Assembly: GCF_004342585.1 (NCBI RefSeq)
Contig: NZ_SLZQ01000015.1
Span: 23,885 to 87,884, forward strand
Length of the DNA: 64,000 nt
Source: Paucimonas lemoignei
GTDB lineage: Bacteria > Pseudomonadota > Gammaproteobacteria > Burkholderiales > Burkholderiaceae_D
Reading direction: 5' to 3'
Under the pieces are notes generated by a model. It made no database searches, had not been told where the DNA came from, and was given only the letters and a program-made list of their open reading frames with translations. Position 1 is the stretch's first letter; each line of letters begins with the position of its first letter. The translations under genes and the position numbers were made by a program. Shown piece after piece: positions 1 through 9,039 of this stretch.

Positions 1-230
1 AAATCGTAGCCGAGCGGGATCGGCAAGGAAAAGGACAGCATGCCGACGAAATGCATGCACCAGATGCCCAGGCCCATGGCAATGGCGCCGCCAGTCAGCC
101 AGTACAGGCGCTGGTTTTTTCCGCTGACGGTGGCGATGCGCCCGGTAAGGTGGAGCGAGGTGTAGGACGCCAGCGTTGCGATTGTCAGGGAGGCAATTAT
201 AAGCGCAAGGCTGTAGGTGGGCTGCAGCAT
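1..230 (-). CDS. MHYT-domain membrane sensor (N-terminal part, cut by window edge)
   Basis: The minus strand is open from an ATG at 228-230 to the left edge (76 codons), so only the N-terminus is visible. It starts with a hydrophobic span (LALIIASLTIATLAS). A second hydrophobic stretch ends in CMHFVGML, which fits the MHYT signature: Met-His plus an aromatic residue within a membrane helix. MHYT domains are seven-helix sensor modules, proposed to bind copper or a diatomic gas, and are usually fused to GGDEF/EAL or histidine-kinase output domains. The output domain lies outside the window. Given the many c-di-GMP genes here, a GGDEF/EAL output is a reasonable guess but is not seen. The 172 bp before the next gene are AT-rich and hold its promoter. 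Confidence 0.75.
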   Translation of the reverse strand, partial: MLQPTYSLALIIASLTIATLASYTSLHLTGRIATVSGKNQRLYWLTGGAIAMGLGIWCMHFVGMLSFSLPIPLGYD

Positions 231-402
231 GACTCAATATTCAGCATATTTTTCTTGGGCCGAGCACAATACCGTAGTTATTAAGGCAAAGCCAATTAAA
301 GGTTTTAATGCAATAGATAGTATTAACTTGCAGCTAACGTTTTGCAGCGCCAGGGCGGTCAATACCCTGATCATGTATGCAAATCCTTGCGCTGCACTGC
401 CT

Positions 403-1869
403 TCATGGCGCCGCGTCTTTCATGTCGAGCTTGCGCAGCATGGCCTTGCTGATTGTCTGGCGCGTGTTCCCATACGCTTCCCATGGATCCTTCTTCAGCG
501 CTTTCAAGCGCGCCGGCAGCGATTGGATATTCCACATGGCCGAATTGGTCACGTCATCGAGTTCATCCCAGGACAGCGGTGTGGAAACGCTCAAGCCTTG
601 GCGCGCGCGCACCGAGTATGGCGCGACAGTGCTGGCCATTTTCTGGTTGCGCAAATGATCGATGTAGATCTTGCAGACGCGGTTTTGCTCGCCCATCTTG
701 ATGCCGAACTTGCGCGGAAAGGTCTCGGCCAGATGACGTGCCACGGCTTCGGAACAGCGCGTGACGGTTTCCCAGGTATGCCGGCGCGCCAGCGGCACCA
801 CCACGTGCAAGCCCTTGCTGCCGCTGGTTTTGACGAAGGAGTCCAGACCCAGCTCGTTCAGGAATTCCCTGAGCAGGCGCGCGCCGTCGACCACGCGCTG
901 CCATTTGAGCTTGGGATCGGGATCGAGGTCGAATACCATGCAATCCGGCTTATCCATGCAATCGGCCCGGGCATTGCAGGTGTGGAGTTCTATCGTGCCC
1001 ATTTGTGCCGCCGATACCAGGGCCTTGGCGGAATTGATGACCAAGAGCGGTTGATGTTCCGGATCGACCGATGGGTCAAGAATTGCGATTTCCGGAATCG
1101 CGGCGCGGATGGCATGCCGCTGAAAAAAGGCCTTGCCTGTCAATCCGCCCGGCGAGCGAAGCAGATAGACCGGGCGGTTTTTCAGGTAAGGCAGCAGGTA
1201 AGGTGCAACCGCATCGTAGTAGTGCGCCAAGTCCAGCTTGGTCAAGCCGCTTGCCGGGTCGATCACGCGCTCGGGGTGCGTGATGGTGATGCCCTGCAGC
1301 GTGGCAGGCTTCGATGGGGCATGCTTCAGCAACTTGCCTACCGGTTTATCCGCTTCCTCATCGATGCCGCTGTCGCTGCGCGCCGCCTCGTCCCTTTCCT
1401 TGATCAGGAGCCATTGCTGCTTGTTGCCGCCGCCAGCCATGCGCGTGCGCACCAGCGTCCAGCTGCCATGCAGCTTGTCGCCATACAGATGAAACTTGAG
1501 CTTGCCGTCACGATAGCCTTGCGCCGCATCCCCTCGCGCTTCCCAGATGCCGCTATCCCAGATCTCCACCTTGCCGGCGCCATACTGGTGCGCAGGGATG
1601 ATGCCTTCGAAATCGGCATAGCTGATGGGATGATCCTCGACTTGCACCGCCAGGCGCTTGTCGGCCGGATTCATGCTCGGCCCCTTGGGAATGGCCCAGC
1701 TTTTCAGCGTGCCATCGAGTTCGAGCCGAAAATCATAATGCAGCTTGGACGCGTCATGCCGTTGCACCACGAAGCGCAATTCATCTTGCGCGCGCTGCGC
1801 TTGGCCGCGTGGTTCGCTCGTGATGCGGAAATTCCGTTTGGCATGGTAGGTCGCAAGTTTATTCGGCAT
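403..1869 (-). CDS. ligD: LigD-type NHEJ protein, phosphoesterase + polymerase domains, no ligase domain
   Basis: A 488-residue protein. Residues ~15-160 form the LigD 3'-phosphoesterase domain, with RHDASKLHYDFRLELDG and the AIPKGPS motif. From residue ~190 it is the LigD primase-polymerase domain: THPERVI, TKLDLAHYY, the catalytic acidic motif FDLDPDP and SGSKGLHVVVPL. The usual order is PE-LIG-POL in about 840 residues. Here the linker joins PE directly to POL, and no KxDGxR nucleotidyltransferase motif exists. The protein should therefore trim and fill broken ends but cannot seal them, and would need a separate ATP ligase. No Ku gene is in the window. I chose the ATG at 1867-1869 (protein starts MPNKLATYH) because GAGGAAAA precedes it and the PE domain begins soon after; an in-frame ATG at 1933-1935 would add 22 unlikely residues. 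Confidence 0.9.
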   Translation of the reverse strand: MPNKLATYHAKRNFRITSEPRGQAQRAQDELRFVVQRHDASKLHYDFRLELDGTLKSWAIPKGPSMNPADKRLAVQVEDHPISYADFEGIIPAHQYGAGKVEIWDSGIWEARGDAAQGYRDGKLKFHLYGDKLHGSWTLVRTRMAGGGNKQQWLLIKERDEAARSDSGIDEEADKPVGKLLKHAPSKPATLQGITITHPERVIDPASGLTKLDLAHYYDAVAPYLLPYLKNRPVYLLRSPGGLTGKAFFQRHAIRAAIPEIAILDPSVDPEHQPLLVINSAKALVSAAQMGTIELHTCNARADCMDKPDCMVFDLDPDPKLKWQRVVDGARLLREFLNELGLDSFVKTSGSKGLHVVVPLARRHTWETVTRCSEAVARHLAETFPRKFGIKMGEQNRVCKIYIDHLRNQKMASTVAPYSVRARQGLSVSTPLSWDELDDVTNSAMWNIQSLPARLKALKKDPWEAYGNTRQTISKAMLRKLDMKDAAP

Positions 1870-2107
1870 GGCTTTTCCTCTATCTTGCTTGTGGTGCATA
1901 GGTCCGATGCGAATTTGCGGCAATGCTTTTGGCATTCACCTGTCGGCAAGCGCCGTGGTCGAATGGGCTGACGCACCGCTGTAACCATCGAATGCCATAC
2001 GATTAATGTTACAAATTCGACAGACGAGGTACTGCTTAGTTCTTGTGCAATTGCAAGGCTGCGCTTGGCGATGGATTTTTGCCGACGCGGCGAATGTCGT
2101 ACCAGTC

Positions 2108-2854
2108 ATGAATATCTATGTCGGCACGAGTGGCTTTCAGTACGCGCACTGGAACAATGGCGTGTTCTATCCGCCGCGCACCAAGGATCGCCTGGCGTAT
2201 GCCTATTCCAAAATGAACGTGTTGGAAATCAATTCCACGTTCTATAGCATCCCTAAGCCGGAGATGGTCGCTGGATGGGCAGAAAAGATTCCCGCTGGCG
2301 CCAAGATGATTTTGAAGGCGCCGCAGTCAGTCACGCATCGCCGCCGCCTGAGGCTGCAAAGCGCGCCGCATGTCAAACCGGGCGAACACTTGCTGCATTA
2401 TTTCGCCGATGGCTGCCTGCGTATTCCCGAAGAAAAACGCGGACCCGTGCTGGTGCAACTTCCCAATCGCATGGCAATCGATCTGCAGCGCCTGGAAGCG
2501 GTATTGCAGTTACTGACGCAACGCTCGCTCAAGGTCGCGCTGGAAGTGCGGCATGCCTCGTGGTGCGTGACACCGACCTTCGAGCTGCTGGCGAAATATC
2601 GCGCCGCCCTGGTGGCGTCGGATTGGCACGAATTTGCCACGCCACTGGTGCCGACCGCGGATTTCATTTACTTGCGCCGGCATGGGCCGGACAGCGTCTA
2701 CAGCAGCTTGTATAGCGAGGAAGCGGTTGCCGAAGACATCGCGCTGATCCGGCGCCAGCAGGTCGATGAGGCTTATGAGCTATTCAATAATGACGTGCAT
2801 GGCTATGCACCGCAGAATGTGATGCAGATGCTGCGATTGCTGCGGCAGGAATGA
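2108..2854 (+). CDS. DUF72 (YecE-like) family protein
   Basis: A 248-residue protein starting MNIYVGTSGFQYAHW, the typical opening of DUF72 proteins. It also has the family features EINSTFYSIP, then PVLVQLP, ALEVRHASW and a C-terminal FNNDVHGYAP. The family folds as a TIM-barrel-like domain and its biochemical role is not established. The ATG at 2108 is chosen over upstream in-frame codons because the conserved YVGTSG strand begins right after it; the ribosome binding site is weak. The neighbour upstream, on the opposite strand, is the LigD-type gene. No operon partner is evident. Confidence 0.9.
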   Translation: MNIYVGTSGFQYAHWNNGVFYPPRTKDRLAYAYSKMNVLEINSTFYSIPKPEMVAGWAEKIPAGAKMILKAPQSVTHRRRLRLQSAPHVKPGEHLLHYFADGCLRIPEEKRGPVLVQLPNRMAIDLQRLEAVLQLLTQRSLKVALEVRHASWCVTPTFELLAKYRAALVASDWHEFATPLVPTADFIYLRRHGPDSVYSSLYSEEAVAEDIALIRRQQVDEAYELFNNDVHGYAPQNVMQMLRLLRQE

Positions 2855-3195
2855 GTTTCAGCCGGGCATAAACGGCATAAATAGCATTCACGTCATTACG
2901 GAAATCGATGTGTCTTGCGAGGCCGGCGGTCCGGCGCGTTCCAGACAAGGATGGCAGATATTCTCATTCCGGGAGGTCTGCCAGCTCCCATCGGGCTGCG
3001 CTGGCCAAACCCCATTCATGGCACCGCGTTAATTGCGAGCCGAGAATTTGCATCCGATAAACCCTCTGCTTTCGCTCATTGCCGGCGCCGCAACTCAATC
3101 TGAAATTTTTAGTCTACTTTGACAGAATGCTGGTTACAAGCAGGCTGTGCATTGGTTGGGTAAAGTGTTCTTACACATCATTAACGGGCGGGCAA
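2855..3195. other. Intergenic gap, 341 bp
   Basis: No convincing gene or RNA. A TTGACA at 3119-3124 could be a -35 element for the downstream GGDEF-EAL gene, but no good -10 follows at normal spacing. A 62-codon open frame here has no recognisable features. Confidence 0.4.
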
Positions 3196-4923
3196 ATGTC
3201 GGTTAACGAATGGAGTGGTACCGAGGCGCTCGAAATTGCGGAACAGCGTTTCAGGGAATTTGCGGATGCGATGCCGCACATTATCTGGACTGCCCGCGCA
3301 GATGGCACGATTGATTATGTGAATCAGGTCTATCGCGACTTCGTGCAGCGCGACCTTGATGTGCCTAGCCAGAGCTGGATAGACATTCTGCATCCCGATG
3401 ATGTGACGCCCACGCTGAGCGCCTGGCAGCATGCCGTCGCCACCGGCACCGAATACTCCATTGAATTTCGCGCGCTGCACCATACGAGCGGCAAATATCG
3501 CTGGCTTGCCGTCCGTGGCAAGCCGGTTCGGGATGAAGCTGGAAATATCCGCAAATGGTATGGCATTTGCACCGATATCCAGAGCGTCAAGGAAGCGCAA
3601 AGTGAAATCCAGCGTCTTGCCAACCTCGATCAGTTGACCGGATTGCCGAACCGACGGCTTTTGCAGGACCGCCTGGAACATGCCATGCGCGTCAGCAGCC
3701 GCAACCAGCAATGGGGCGCGGTCATGCTGATCGACCTGGATAACTTTAAACTGGTGAACGATACGCAGGGACATAGCCAGGGCGACGTGCTGATCCAGCA
3801 AGTGGCGCAGCGATTGGCGCGCTATCTGCGTGGAAGCGACACGGTGGCGCGTCTCGGTGGCGATGAATTTATCGTCATACTCGAAAGCATAGGCCATACC
3901 AGCATCGAAGCCGGCAGCCGCGCCGCACAAACTGGCGAAAAAATTCTTGCCATCCTGGGCGAGCCCTTTCAGCTATGTAATAGCCAGCACAGCAGCACTG
4001 CCAGTATCGGCGCGTCGCTTTTTCACGGCACGCAGCGCCCGGCGGAGGAATTGCTGAAGCGCGCCGAGGCCGCCATGTACCAGGCCAAGGCGGCCGGCAG
4101 AAATCTTTTTTGTTTTTATGATCCGGTGATGCAGTCGGCGATCAGCAAGCGGATGGCGATCGAGGATGCAATCCGTCATAGCCTGGAGCATGAGCTATTC
4201 ACCGTGCATTACCAGCCACAGGTCGACTTGCACGAGCGCGTCATCGGTGCCGAAGCCTTGCTGCGCTGGACGCATCCGGATTATCGGCACGTTTCGCCGG
4301 CTGAATTCATTCCCGTTGCAGAAAATTCCGGGCAAATCCTGCAGCTAGGCCAGTGGGTGCTGCAATCGGCATGCGAGCAATTGGCGGCATGGGCGCGGCA
4401 TCCCGCAACGGCGCGGCTGACGCTGGCAGTCAATGTCAGCGCCAAGCAATTCCGCCATCCCGAGTTCATCCATCAGGTGATCGGCATCATTGAGACAACG
4501 GGAATCCATGCAGGCAAGCTGAAGCTGGAAATTACGGAAACGGCATTGATCGAGAATATCAGCGATGCCGTGGACAAGATCCTTGTGCTGAAAAAACACG
4601 GCATTGGCATGTCGCTGGATGACTTTGGCGTGGGCTATTCTTCCCTGGCGTATCTGTGCGATCTTCCTCTTGATCAGATCAAGCTGGATCGCTCATTCAT
4701 CCGGCGCATTCCGGGTAGCGCCAAGGATATGGCGATCCTGCAAGCCATGATCATGCTGGGCCAGAAACTGGGACTCACCATCGTCGCCGAAGGCGTCGAA
4801 TCGACCCAGCAGTTACATGCGTTGACCGGAATCGGCTGCCAGCATTTTCAAGGCTTCCTGTTTTCCAAACCCTTGCCGGCGCCAGACTTTGCCGCTTACT
4901 TGCAAAAAAGCGTGGCGGATTGA
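3196..4923 (+). CDS. PAS-GGDEF-EAL c-di-GMP signalling protein
   Basis: A 575-residue soluble protein. A PAS domain with its PAC segment (~10-135) is followed by GGDEF (~145-305) and EAL (~320-570). The cyclase signature is RLGGDEF near residue 221, with an RxxD inhibitory site (RGSD) five residues earlier. The phosphodiesterase part keeps GAEALLRW, the Asn of AVNVSAKQF, the Glu of LEITE, DDFGVGYSS, KLDRSF, AEGVES and QGFLF, so both activities look possible. No signal peptide or membrane segment is visible, so sensing is probably cytoplasmic. The ATG at 3196 begins MSVNEW; upstream in-frame ATGs would add a tail without PAS similarity. It stands alone and is convergent with mrcA. Confidence 0.92.
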   Translation: MSVNEWSGTEALEIAEQRFREFADAMPHIIWTARADGTIDYVNQVYRDFVQRDLDVPSQSWIDILHPDDVTPTLSAWQHAVATGTEYSIEFRALHHTSGKYRWLAVRGKPVRDEAGNIRKWYGICTDIQSVKEAQSEIQRLANLDQLTGLPNRRLLQDRLEHAMRVSSRNQQWGAVMLIDLDNFKLVNDTQGHSQGDVLIQQVAQRLARYLRGSDTVARLGGDEFIVILESIGHTSIEAGSRAAQTGEKILAILGEPFQLCNSQHSSTASIGASLFHGTQRPAEELLKRAEAAMYQAKAAGRNLFCFYDPVMQSAISKRMAIEDAIRHSLEHELFTVHYQPQVDLHERVIGAEALLRWTHPDYRHVSPAEFIPVAENSGQILQLGQWVLQSACEQLAAWARHPATARLTLAVNVSAKQFRHPEFIHQVIGIIETTGIHAGKLKLEITETALIENISDAVDKILVLKKHGIGMSLDDFGVGYSSLAYLCDLPLDQIKLDRSFIRRIPGSAKDMAILQAMIMLGQKLGLTIVAEGVESTQQLHALTGIGCQHFQGFLFSKPLPAPDFAAYLQKSVAD

Positions 4924-4946
4924 GCCATCGTTTGCGATCGATGGCT
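4923..4946. terminator. Hairpin between convergent genes
   Basis: AGCCATCG (4923-4930), 8-nt loop, CGATGGCT (4939-4946), lying between the stop codons of the GGDEF-EAL gene and mrcA. There is no T-run on either side, so terminator function is only suggested by position. Confidence 0.3.
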
Positions 4947-4988
4947 GCAACCTGCCAGGCGCACGTGCAGCCGTCATCGCCGCGCCGC

Positions 4989-7421
4989 TTACGGCAAGGA
5001 TTGCGTCGGCGCGACTTGCTGGTTGACTGGCGAATTGCTGCGTGCCGGCTGTGACGGCGCCGGGTTGCCATTGCCGCCGCCGAAAAGGCGGTTCCACAGA
5101 CTGCTGATCGGGTCGCGCTCTTCCGCGCCGACGGTGCGCACCGCGCCCTGGTCGGCAAATTCCTGGTAAGCCCAGTCGCCATTGGCTTGCACCAGGCCAT
5201 CGGGCATCGCGCGCTGGCCATCCGGGCGGCCGCGCAAGGCGACGCGCATGTAATCGACCCAGATCGGCAGCGCCAAGGTGCTGCCGAATTCGCGGTTGCC
5301 CAGCGACTTGGGCGTGTCGTAACCCAGCCAGGCCACGGCCACCACATCGCTGGCATAGCCGGCAAACCAGCCATCCATCGCATCGTTGGTGGTACCCGTC
5401 TTGCCGGCCAGGTCGGCGCGGCCAAGCTTCTGGCCGGCGGCTGCGGCCGTGCCGGAATGGGCGACGTCGCGCAGCATGCTATCCATCAGCCAGGCATTGC
5501 GCGCATCGAGCACGCGTTCGGCTTCATTTTCCGCCTCCGGCTTTTGCGCCAGGACGTTGCCCTTGGCATCGGTGATCTTGGCGATCAGGTAAGGCTGGCG
5601 CAGGTAGCCGCCATTGGCAAACACGGCATAGGCCGACGCCATCTGTGCCGGCGTCACCGACCCGGTGCCGAGTGCCAGGGTCAGGTTGTTCGGGTGCTTG
5701 TCCGGCGTAAAGCCGAAGCGGCCGAGATAGTCTTGCGCATACTGCGGCGTGACCTGTTGCAGGATGCGGATCGATACCACGTTCTTGGAACGCTTCAAGC
5801 CATAGCGCATCGATACCATGCCATCGTAGCTGCCATTGTCGTTTTGCGGCGTCCACGAGCGGCCATTGGCATCGGTCATTTCCAGCGGCGCATCGTTGAT
5901 CAAAGTGCCGGGCGACAAGCCTTTTTCCAGCGCGGCGGAATAGACAAAGGGCTTGATGGTCGAGCCCGGCTGGCGCCAGGCCTGGGTGACATGGTCGAAC
6001 TGGCTCAAGCCATAGTCGAAGCCGCCGACCAGGGCGCGGTACGAGCCGTCATGGGCATTGAGAGCGACAAAGGCTGCCGCCACTTCCGGCAATTGCACGA
6101 TCGCCCATTTCTGCTTGGCGTCTTGCATGATGCGGATCACGGCGCCGGGTCGCACGCCGCTGTCACCCTTGGCGCCGAGCTTGGCGGCGGCAAAACGCAA
6201 GCCTTCGCCGCTGATGGTGATTTCTTCGCCGGAGAGCACTTGCACGCGCACTGCCTTGGATGACGTCGCCAGCACCACGGCTGATTTCAATTCACCGCTG
6301 TCCGGGTATTTCAGCAAGGCTTGGGCAATCGCTTCATCGCGGTCTTCTTCATCGTCCGGCAATTTGATGAAGGCTTCCGGCCCGCGATAGCCATGGCGGC
6401 GGTCGTAATCCAGCACACCGCGGCGCACGGCCGCATACGCCGCATCCTGATCGGTTTTGACGAGCGTGGTGACGACATTGAAGCCGCGCGTGTACGTCTC
6501 TTCCTTGAATTGCGAATACATGAACCTGCGCACCTGTTCGGCGGCGTATTCGGCATGGGCGCCGAAGCGTTGCGCGTTACCGCGGATTACCGGCTTTTCA
6601 TTCACTGCCTGCTGGTACTGCGCTTCAGTGATGTAGTTCAGCTCGCGCATGCGCTTGAGGATATACAGCTGGCGCTGGCGCGCGCGCTTGGGGTTGACCA
6701 CCGGGTTCATGGTCGACGGCGCCTTGGGCAAGCCGGCCAGCATGGCGGCTTCGGCCACGCTGATGTCGCGAATCGGCTTGCCGAAATAGGTGTAGGCGGC
6801 AGCGGCAAAACCATAGGCGCGTTCACCCAGGTAAATCTGGTTCATGTACAGCTCGAGGATCTGATCCTTGGAGAGTTCGCGCTCGATCTTATAGGCCAGC
6901 ATGATTTCGTTGACCTTGCGCGAATAGGATTTTTCGCGCGACAGGAAAAAATTGCGCGCGACTTGCATGGTGATGGTCGAGGCGCCCTGCGCATTGCCGC
7001 CTTTGACAAAATTCGATAGGGCGGCGCGCAGCACGCCCTTGTAATCCACGCCATCGTGCCGATAGAAGCTTTCATCCTCGATCGCCAGGAGCGCCTTGGT
7101 CATCAGGGGCGGCATTTGCTTGATCGGCACGAACTCGCGCCGCTCTTCGCCGAATTCGCCGATCAGTACATTATCGGCGGTGAAGATGCGCAGCGGGATC
7201 TTGGGACGATAATCGGTCAGCGTATCCAGACTGGGCAGGCTGGGAGCGACCAGTATCAGCGCATAAGCCGCGAGCAAACCGCCAACCAGCGCCACGATGG
7301 CCAAGCCACCCAGAAACAGGCCGGCCAGGCGCCGGCGCCAGGAACGTTTGCCGGCGCCGGATTTGGCGCCCTTGGACGATTGTGAAGAGGAAGAGGATTT
7401 GGAAGATTTCGTTGATTTCAT
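4989..7421 (-). CDS. mrcA: Penicillin-binding protein 1A, bifunctional transglycosylase/transpeptidase
   Basis: An 810-residue class A PBP that polymerises and cross-links peptidoglycan. A Ser/Lys-rich cytoplasmic N-terminus (residues 1-31) precedes one membrane anchor (~33-57). The glycosyltransferase domain (~75-250) has EDESFYRHDGVD with the catalytic Glu at residue 115, then GASTITMQ and the RKVNEIMLAYKIE motif. The transpeptidase domain has the SxxK motif STIK near residue 486, SKN, and KTGTTND near residue 673. The C-terminal ~50 residues are Pro/Ser/Gln-rich and probably disordered. Length and motif order match PBP1A. It is transcribed alone, divergently from the methyltransferase gene. 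Confidence 0.95.
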   Translation of the reverse strand: MKSTKSSKSSSSSQSSKGAKSGAGKRSWRRRLAGLFLGGLAIVALVGGLLAAYALILVAPSLPSLDTLTDYRPKIPLRIFTADNVLIGEFGEERREFVPIKQMPPLMTKALLAIEDESFYRHDGVDYKGVLRAALSNFVKGGNAQGASTITMQVARNFFLSREKSYSRKVNEIMLAYKIERELSKDQILELYMNQIYLGERAYGFAAAAYTYFGKPIRDISVAEAAMLAGLPKAPSTMNPVVNPKRARQRQLYILKRMRELNYITEAQYQQAVNEKPVIRGNAQRFGAHAEYAAEQVRRFMYSQFKEETYTRGFNVVTTLVKTDQDAAYAAVRRGVLDYDRRHGYRGPEAFIKLPDDEEDRDEAIAQALLKYPDSGELKSAVVLATSSKAVRVQVLSGEEITISGEGLRFAAAKLGAKGDSGVRPGAVIRIMQDAKQKWAIVQLPEVAAAFVALNAHDGSYRALVGGFDYGLSQFDHVTQAWRQPGSTIKPFVYSAALEKGLSPGTLINDAPLEMTDANGRSWTPQNDNGSYDGMVSMRYGLKRSKNVVSIRILQQVTPQYAQDYLGRFGFTPDKHPNNLTLALGTGSVTPAQMASAYAVFANGGYLRQPYLIAKITDAKGNVLAQKPEAENEAERVLDARNAWLMDSMLRDVAHSGTAAAAGQKLGRADLAGKTGTTNDAMDGWFAGYASDVVAVAWLGYDTPKSLGNREFGSTLALPIWVDYMRVALRGRPDGQRAMPDGLVQANGDWAYQEFADQGAVRTVGAEERDPISSLWNRLFGGGNGNPAPSQPARSNSPVNQQVAPTQSLP

Positions 7422-7798
7422 AAAGAAGTGCGCGCAGCCAACAATGCAGGTAGCAAATATGTGCGCGGCTGGACAAGCCAGAAAATAGCAATTTTATAAA
7501 ACTAACCGCATGCAACTGTATCAGGCATTGCGAATCGGGGGTATGGTGATTACTTTTTGTAACGACAAAGTTGTGTAAGCGCAGCAATATCTTGCCGCCA
7601 TAATGATCTTAGGCAATGTATCGGCGGAAAAGTTGCTCATGCACCATTAAATATCTCGGATCCGTCATCCTGCGTATCGCCTGCTGGCGTCATCTGCGGC
7701 CAAACTGGCAGTCGACGCGAGCGATTTGTGTTTAAATGCCGTCTTTCCGCCAGTTGGCAAAACTCTAGCCAGCATAATCATTTCATCGCTTGCCATTC
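7422..7798. other. Divergent intergenic region, 377 bp
   Basis: It separates the starts of mrcA (minus) and the methyltransferase gene (plus), so both promoters should lie here. It is more AT-rich near mrcA. I could not assign a confident sigma-70 promoter, RNA or short gene. Confidence 0.4.
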
Positions 7799-8992
7799 AT
7801 GTCTCTTGCGTCATCCCTCTCCACTCCTTCCCTCGCCGGCGCGGCGGTAGAACAGCCGCAACTCTGCTGGAATGAAGCAGGTGAAAACCGTTGCGCCTCG
7901 TGGCGCGCCGAAGGCGGCGCGACTGTGCCGAAACGCGTGGTGATCGGCGACGATACCCTGGCGGCCGATACGGCCTATCGTCTGGCTTGCGAGGGAACGG
8001 CCATCCTGTGGCGCGGCGACTTTCAGAATGCGCGGCAATTGCTGCAGGCGCTGGCACGGCGCCTCGACGGCAAGGGACGGCGCAAGGGCGGCAAAAAGCC
8101 CAAAGCCGCGGCCAACATCACCGAAGCTTTTCATTTCCATCGCCAGGCGCAGGCGCAGCGCGCCCGGGTGCTGGGCATGCTCCTGATTCCTTTCGATGCT
8201 GATTACGGCATTCCCCTGCGCCGCGCGCCCGATGTGCGCCAGGCTTGCCGCGAAGCGTACGGAGACAATACTGCGCCTTTCGTGACATCGCTGCGGGAGC
8301 TGCAAGGCATCATCGGCGCGCATGAATGGCGCAAGAAAGGTGTCGAGATTCCGGTGCTGGGAGCGCGCATTCATCCACATTACGGCGTGTTTTCACCGGT
8401 ACGTGGCGAGTATCTGGAGCTGGTGGTCAAGGCGCCCTTGCCGGCGAATCCGCTGCCGCAGGCATTCGATATCGGCACCGGCACTGGCGTGCTGGCGGCC
8501 TTGCTGGCGCGCCGGGGCGCTACTCATGTCGTGGCGACCGATTGCGCACCGCGTGCACTGGCTTGCGCGCGCGACAATATCCAGCGCCTGCAACTGGAAA
8601 AACAAGTCGACATCGTTGAAGCCGACCTGTTTCCGCCGGGGCAAGCGCCGCTGATCGTGTGCAATCCGCCCTGGTTGCCGGCGCGCCCCAGTTCCGCGCT
8701 CGAACAGGCGGTGTATGACCCGGATAGCCGCATGCTGCGCGGCTTTCTGACAGGTGTTGGCGCGCACCTGGCACCCGGCGGCGAAGCCTGGCTCATCCTG
8801 TCTGACCTGGCCGAGCATCTCGGCTTGCGCTCGCGCGAAGACTTACTAGGATGGATCGATGCGGCAGGATTGAAGGTGGCCGGCCGGCTTGATGCACGGC
8901 CAATTCATCCCAAGGCCAGCGACCCCGACGACCCGCTGCATGCTGCACGGCGCGCCGAAGTGACATCGCTGTGGCGCCTGGCTGCCAAATAA
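7799..8992 (+). CDS. Class I SAM-dependent methyltransferase with NPPW motif
   Basis: A 397-residue protein. The C-terminal half is a Rossmann methyltransferase: the glycine loop FDIGTGTGVLAALLA near residue 222, ATDCAPRAL as the acidic ribose-binding strand, and the catalytic-type CNPPWLP near residue 289. An NPP(Y/W) motif marks enzymes that methylate planar nitrogens, such as base N6/N2 or glutamine amide (PrmC, RsmC and RlmG groups). The N-terminal ~200 residues are a separate domain rich in Arg/Ala, with a basic segment (GKGRRKGGKKPKA) that could contact RNA. The ATG at 7799 is preferred to the TTG three codons upstream. The substrate cannot be told from sequence. Confidence 0.85.
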   Translation: MSLASSLSTPSLAGAAVEQPQLCWNEAGENRCASWRAEGGATVPKRVVIGDDTLAADTAYRLACEGTAILWRGDFQNARQLLQALARRLDGKGRRKGGKKPKAAANITEAFHFHRQAQAQRARVLGMLLIPFDADYGIPLRRAPDVRQACREAYGDNTAPFVTSLRELQGIIGAHEWRKKGVEIPVLGARIHPHYGVFSPVRGEYLELVVKAPLPANPLPQAFDIGTGTGVLAALLARRGATHVVATDCAPRALACARDNIQRLQLEKQVDIVEADLFPPGQAPLIVCNPPWLPARPSSALEQAVYDPDSRMLRGFLTGVGAHLAPGGEAWLILSDLAEHLGLRSREDLLGWIDAAGLKVAGRLDARPIHPKASDPDDPLHAARRAEVTSLWRLAAK

Positions 8993-9039
8993 GCGCGCAG
9001 TAAGCACGTATTCAGCAGGTACTGAGTGTGTATCCCTGA

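Noticed and set aside
217..1971. Plus-strand open frame of 584 codons antisense to the LigD-type gene
   Set aside because: The minus strand carries clear PE and POL motifs; the plus frame has none and an Arg/His/Ala-rich shadow composition.
2915..3103. Plus-strand 62-codon frame before the PAS-GGDEF-EAL gene
   Set aside because: No recognisable composition, signal or ribosome binding site.
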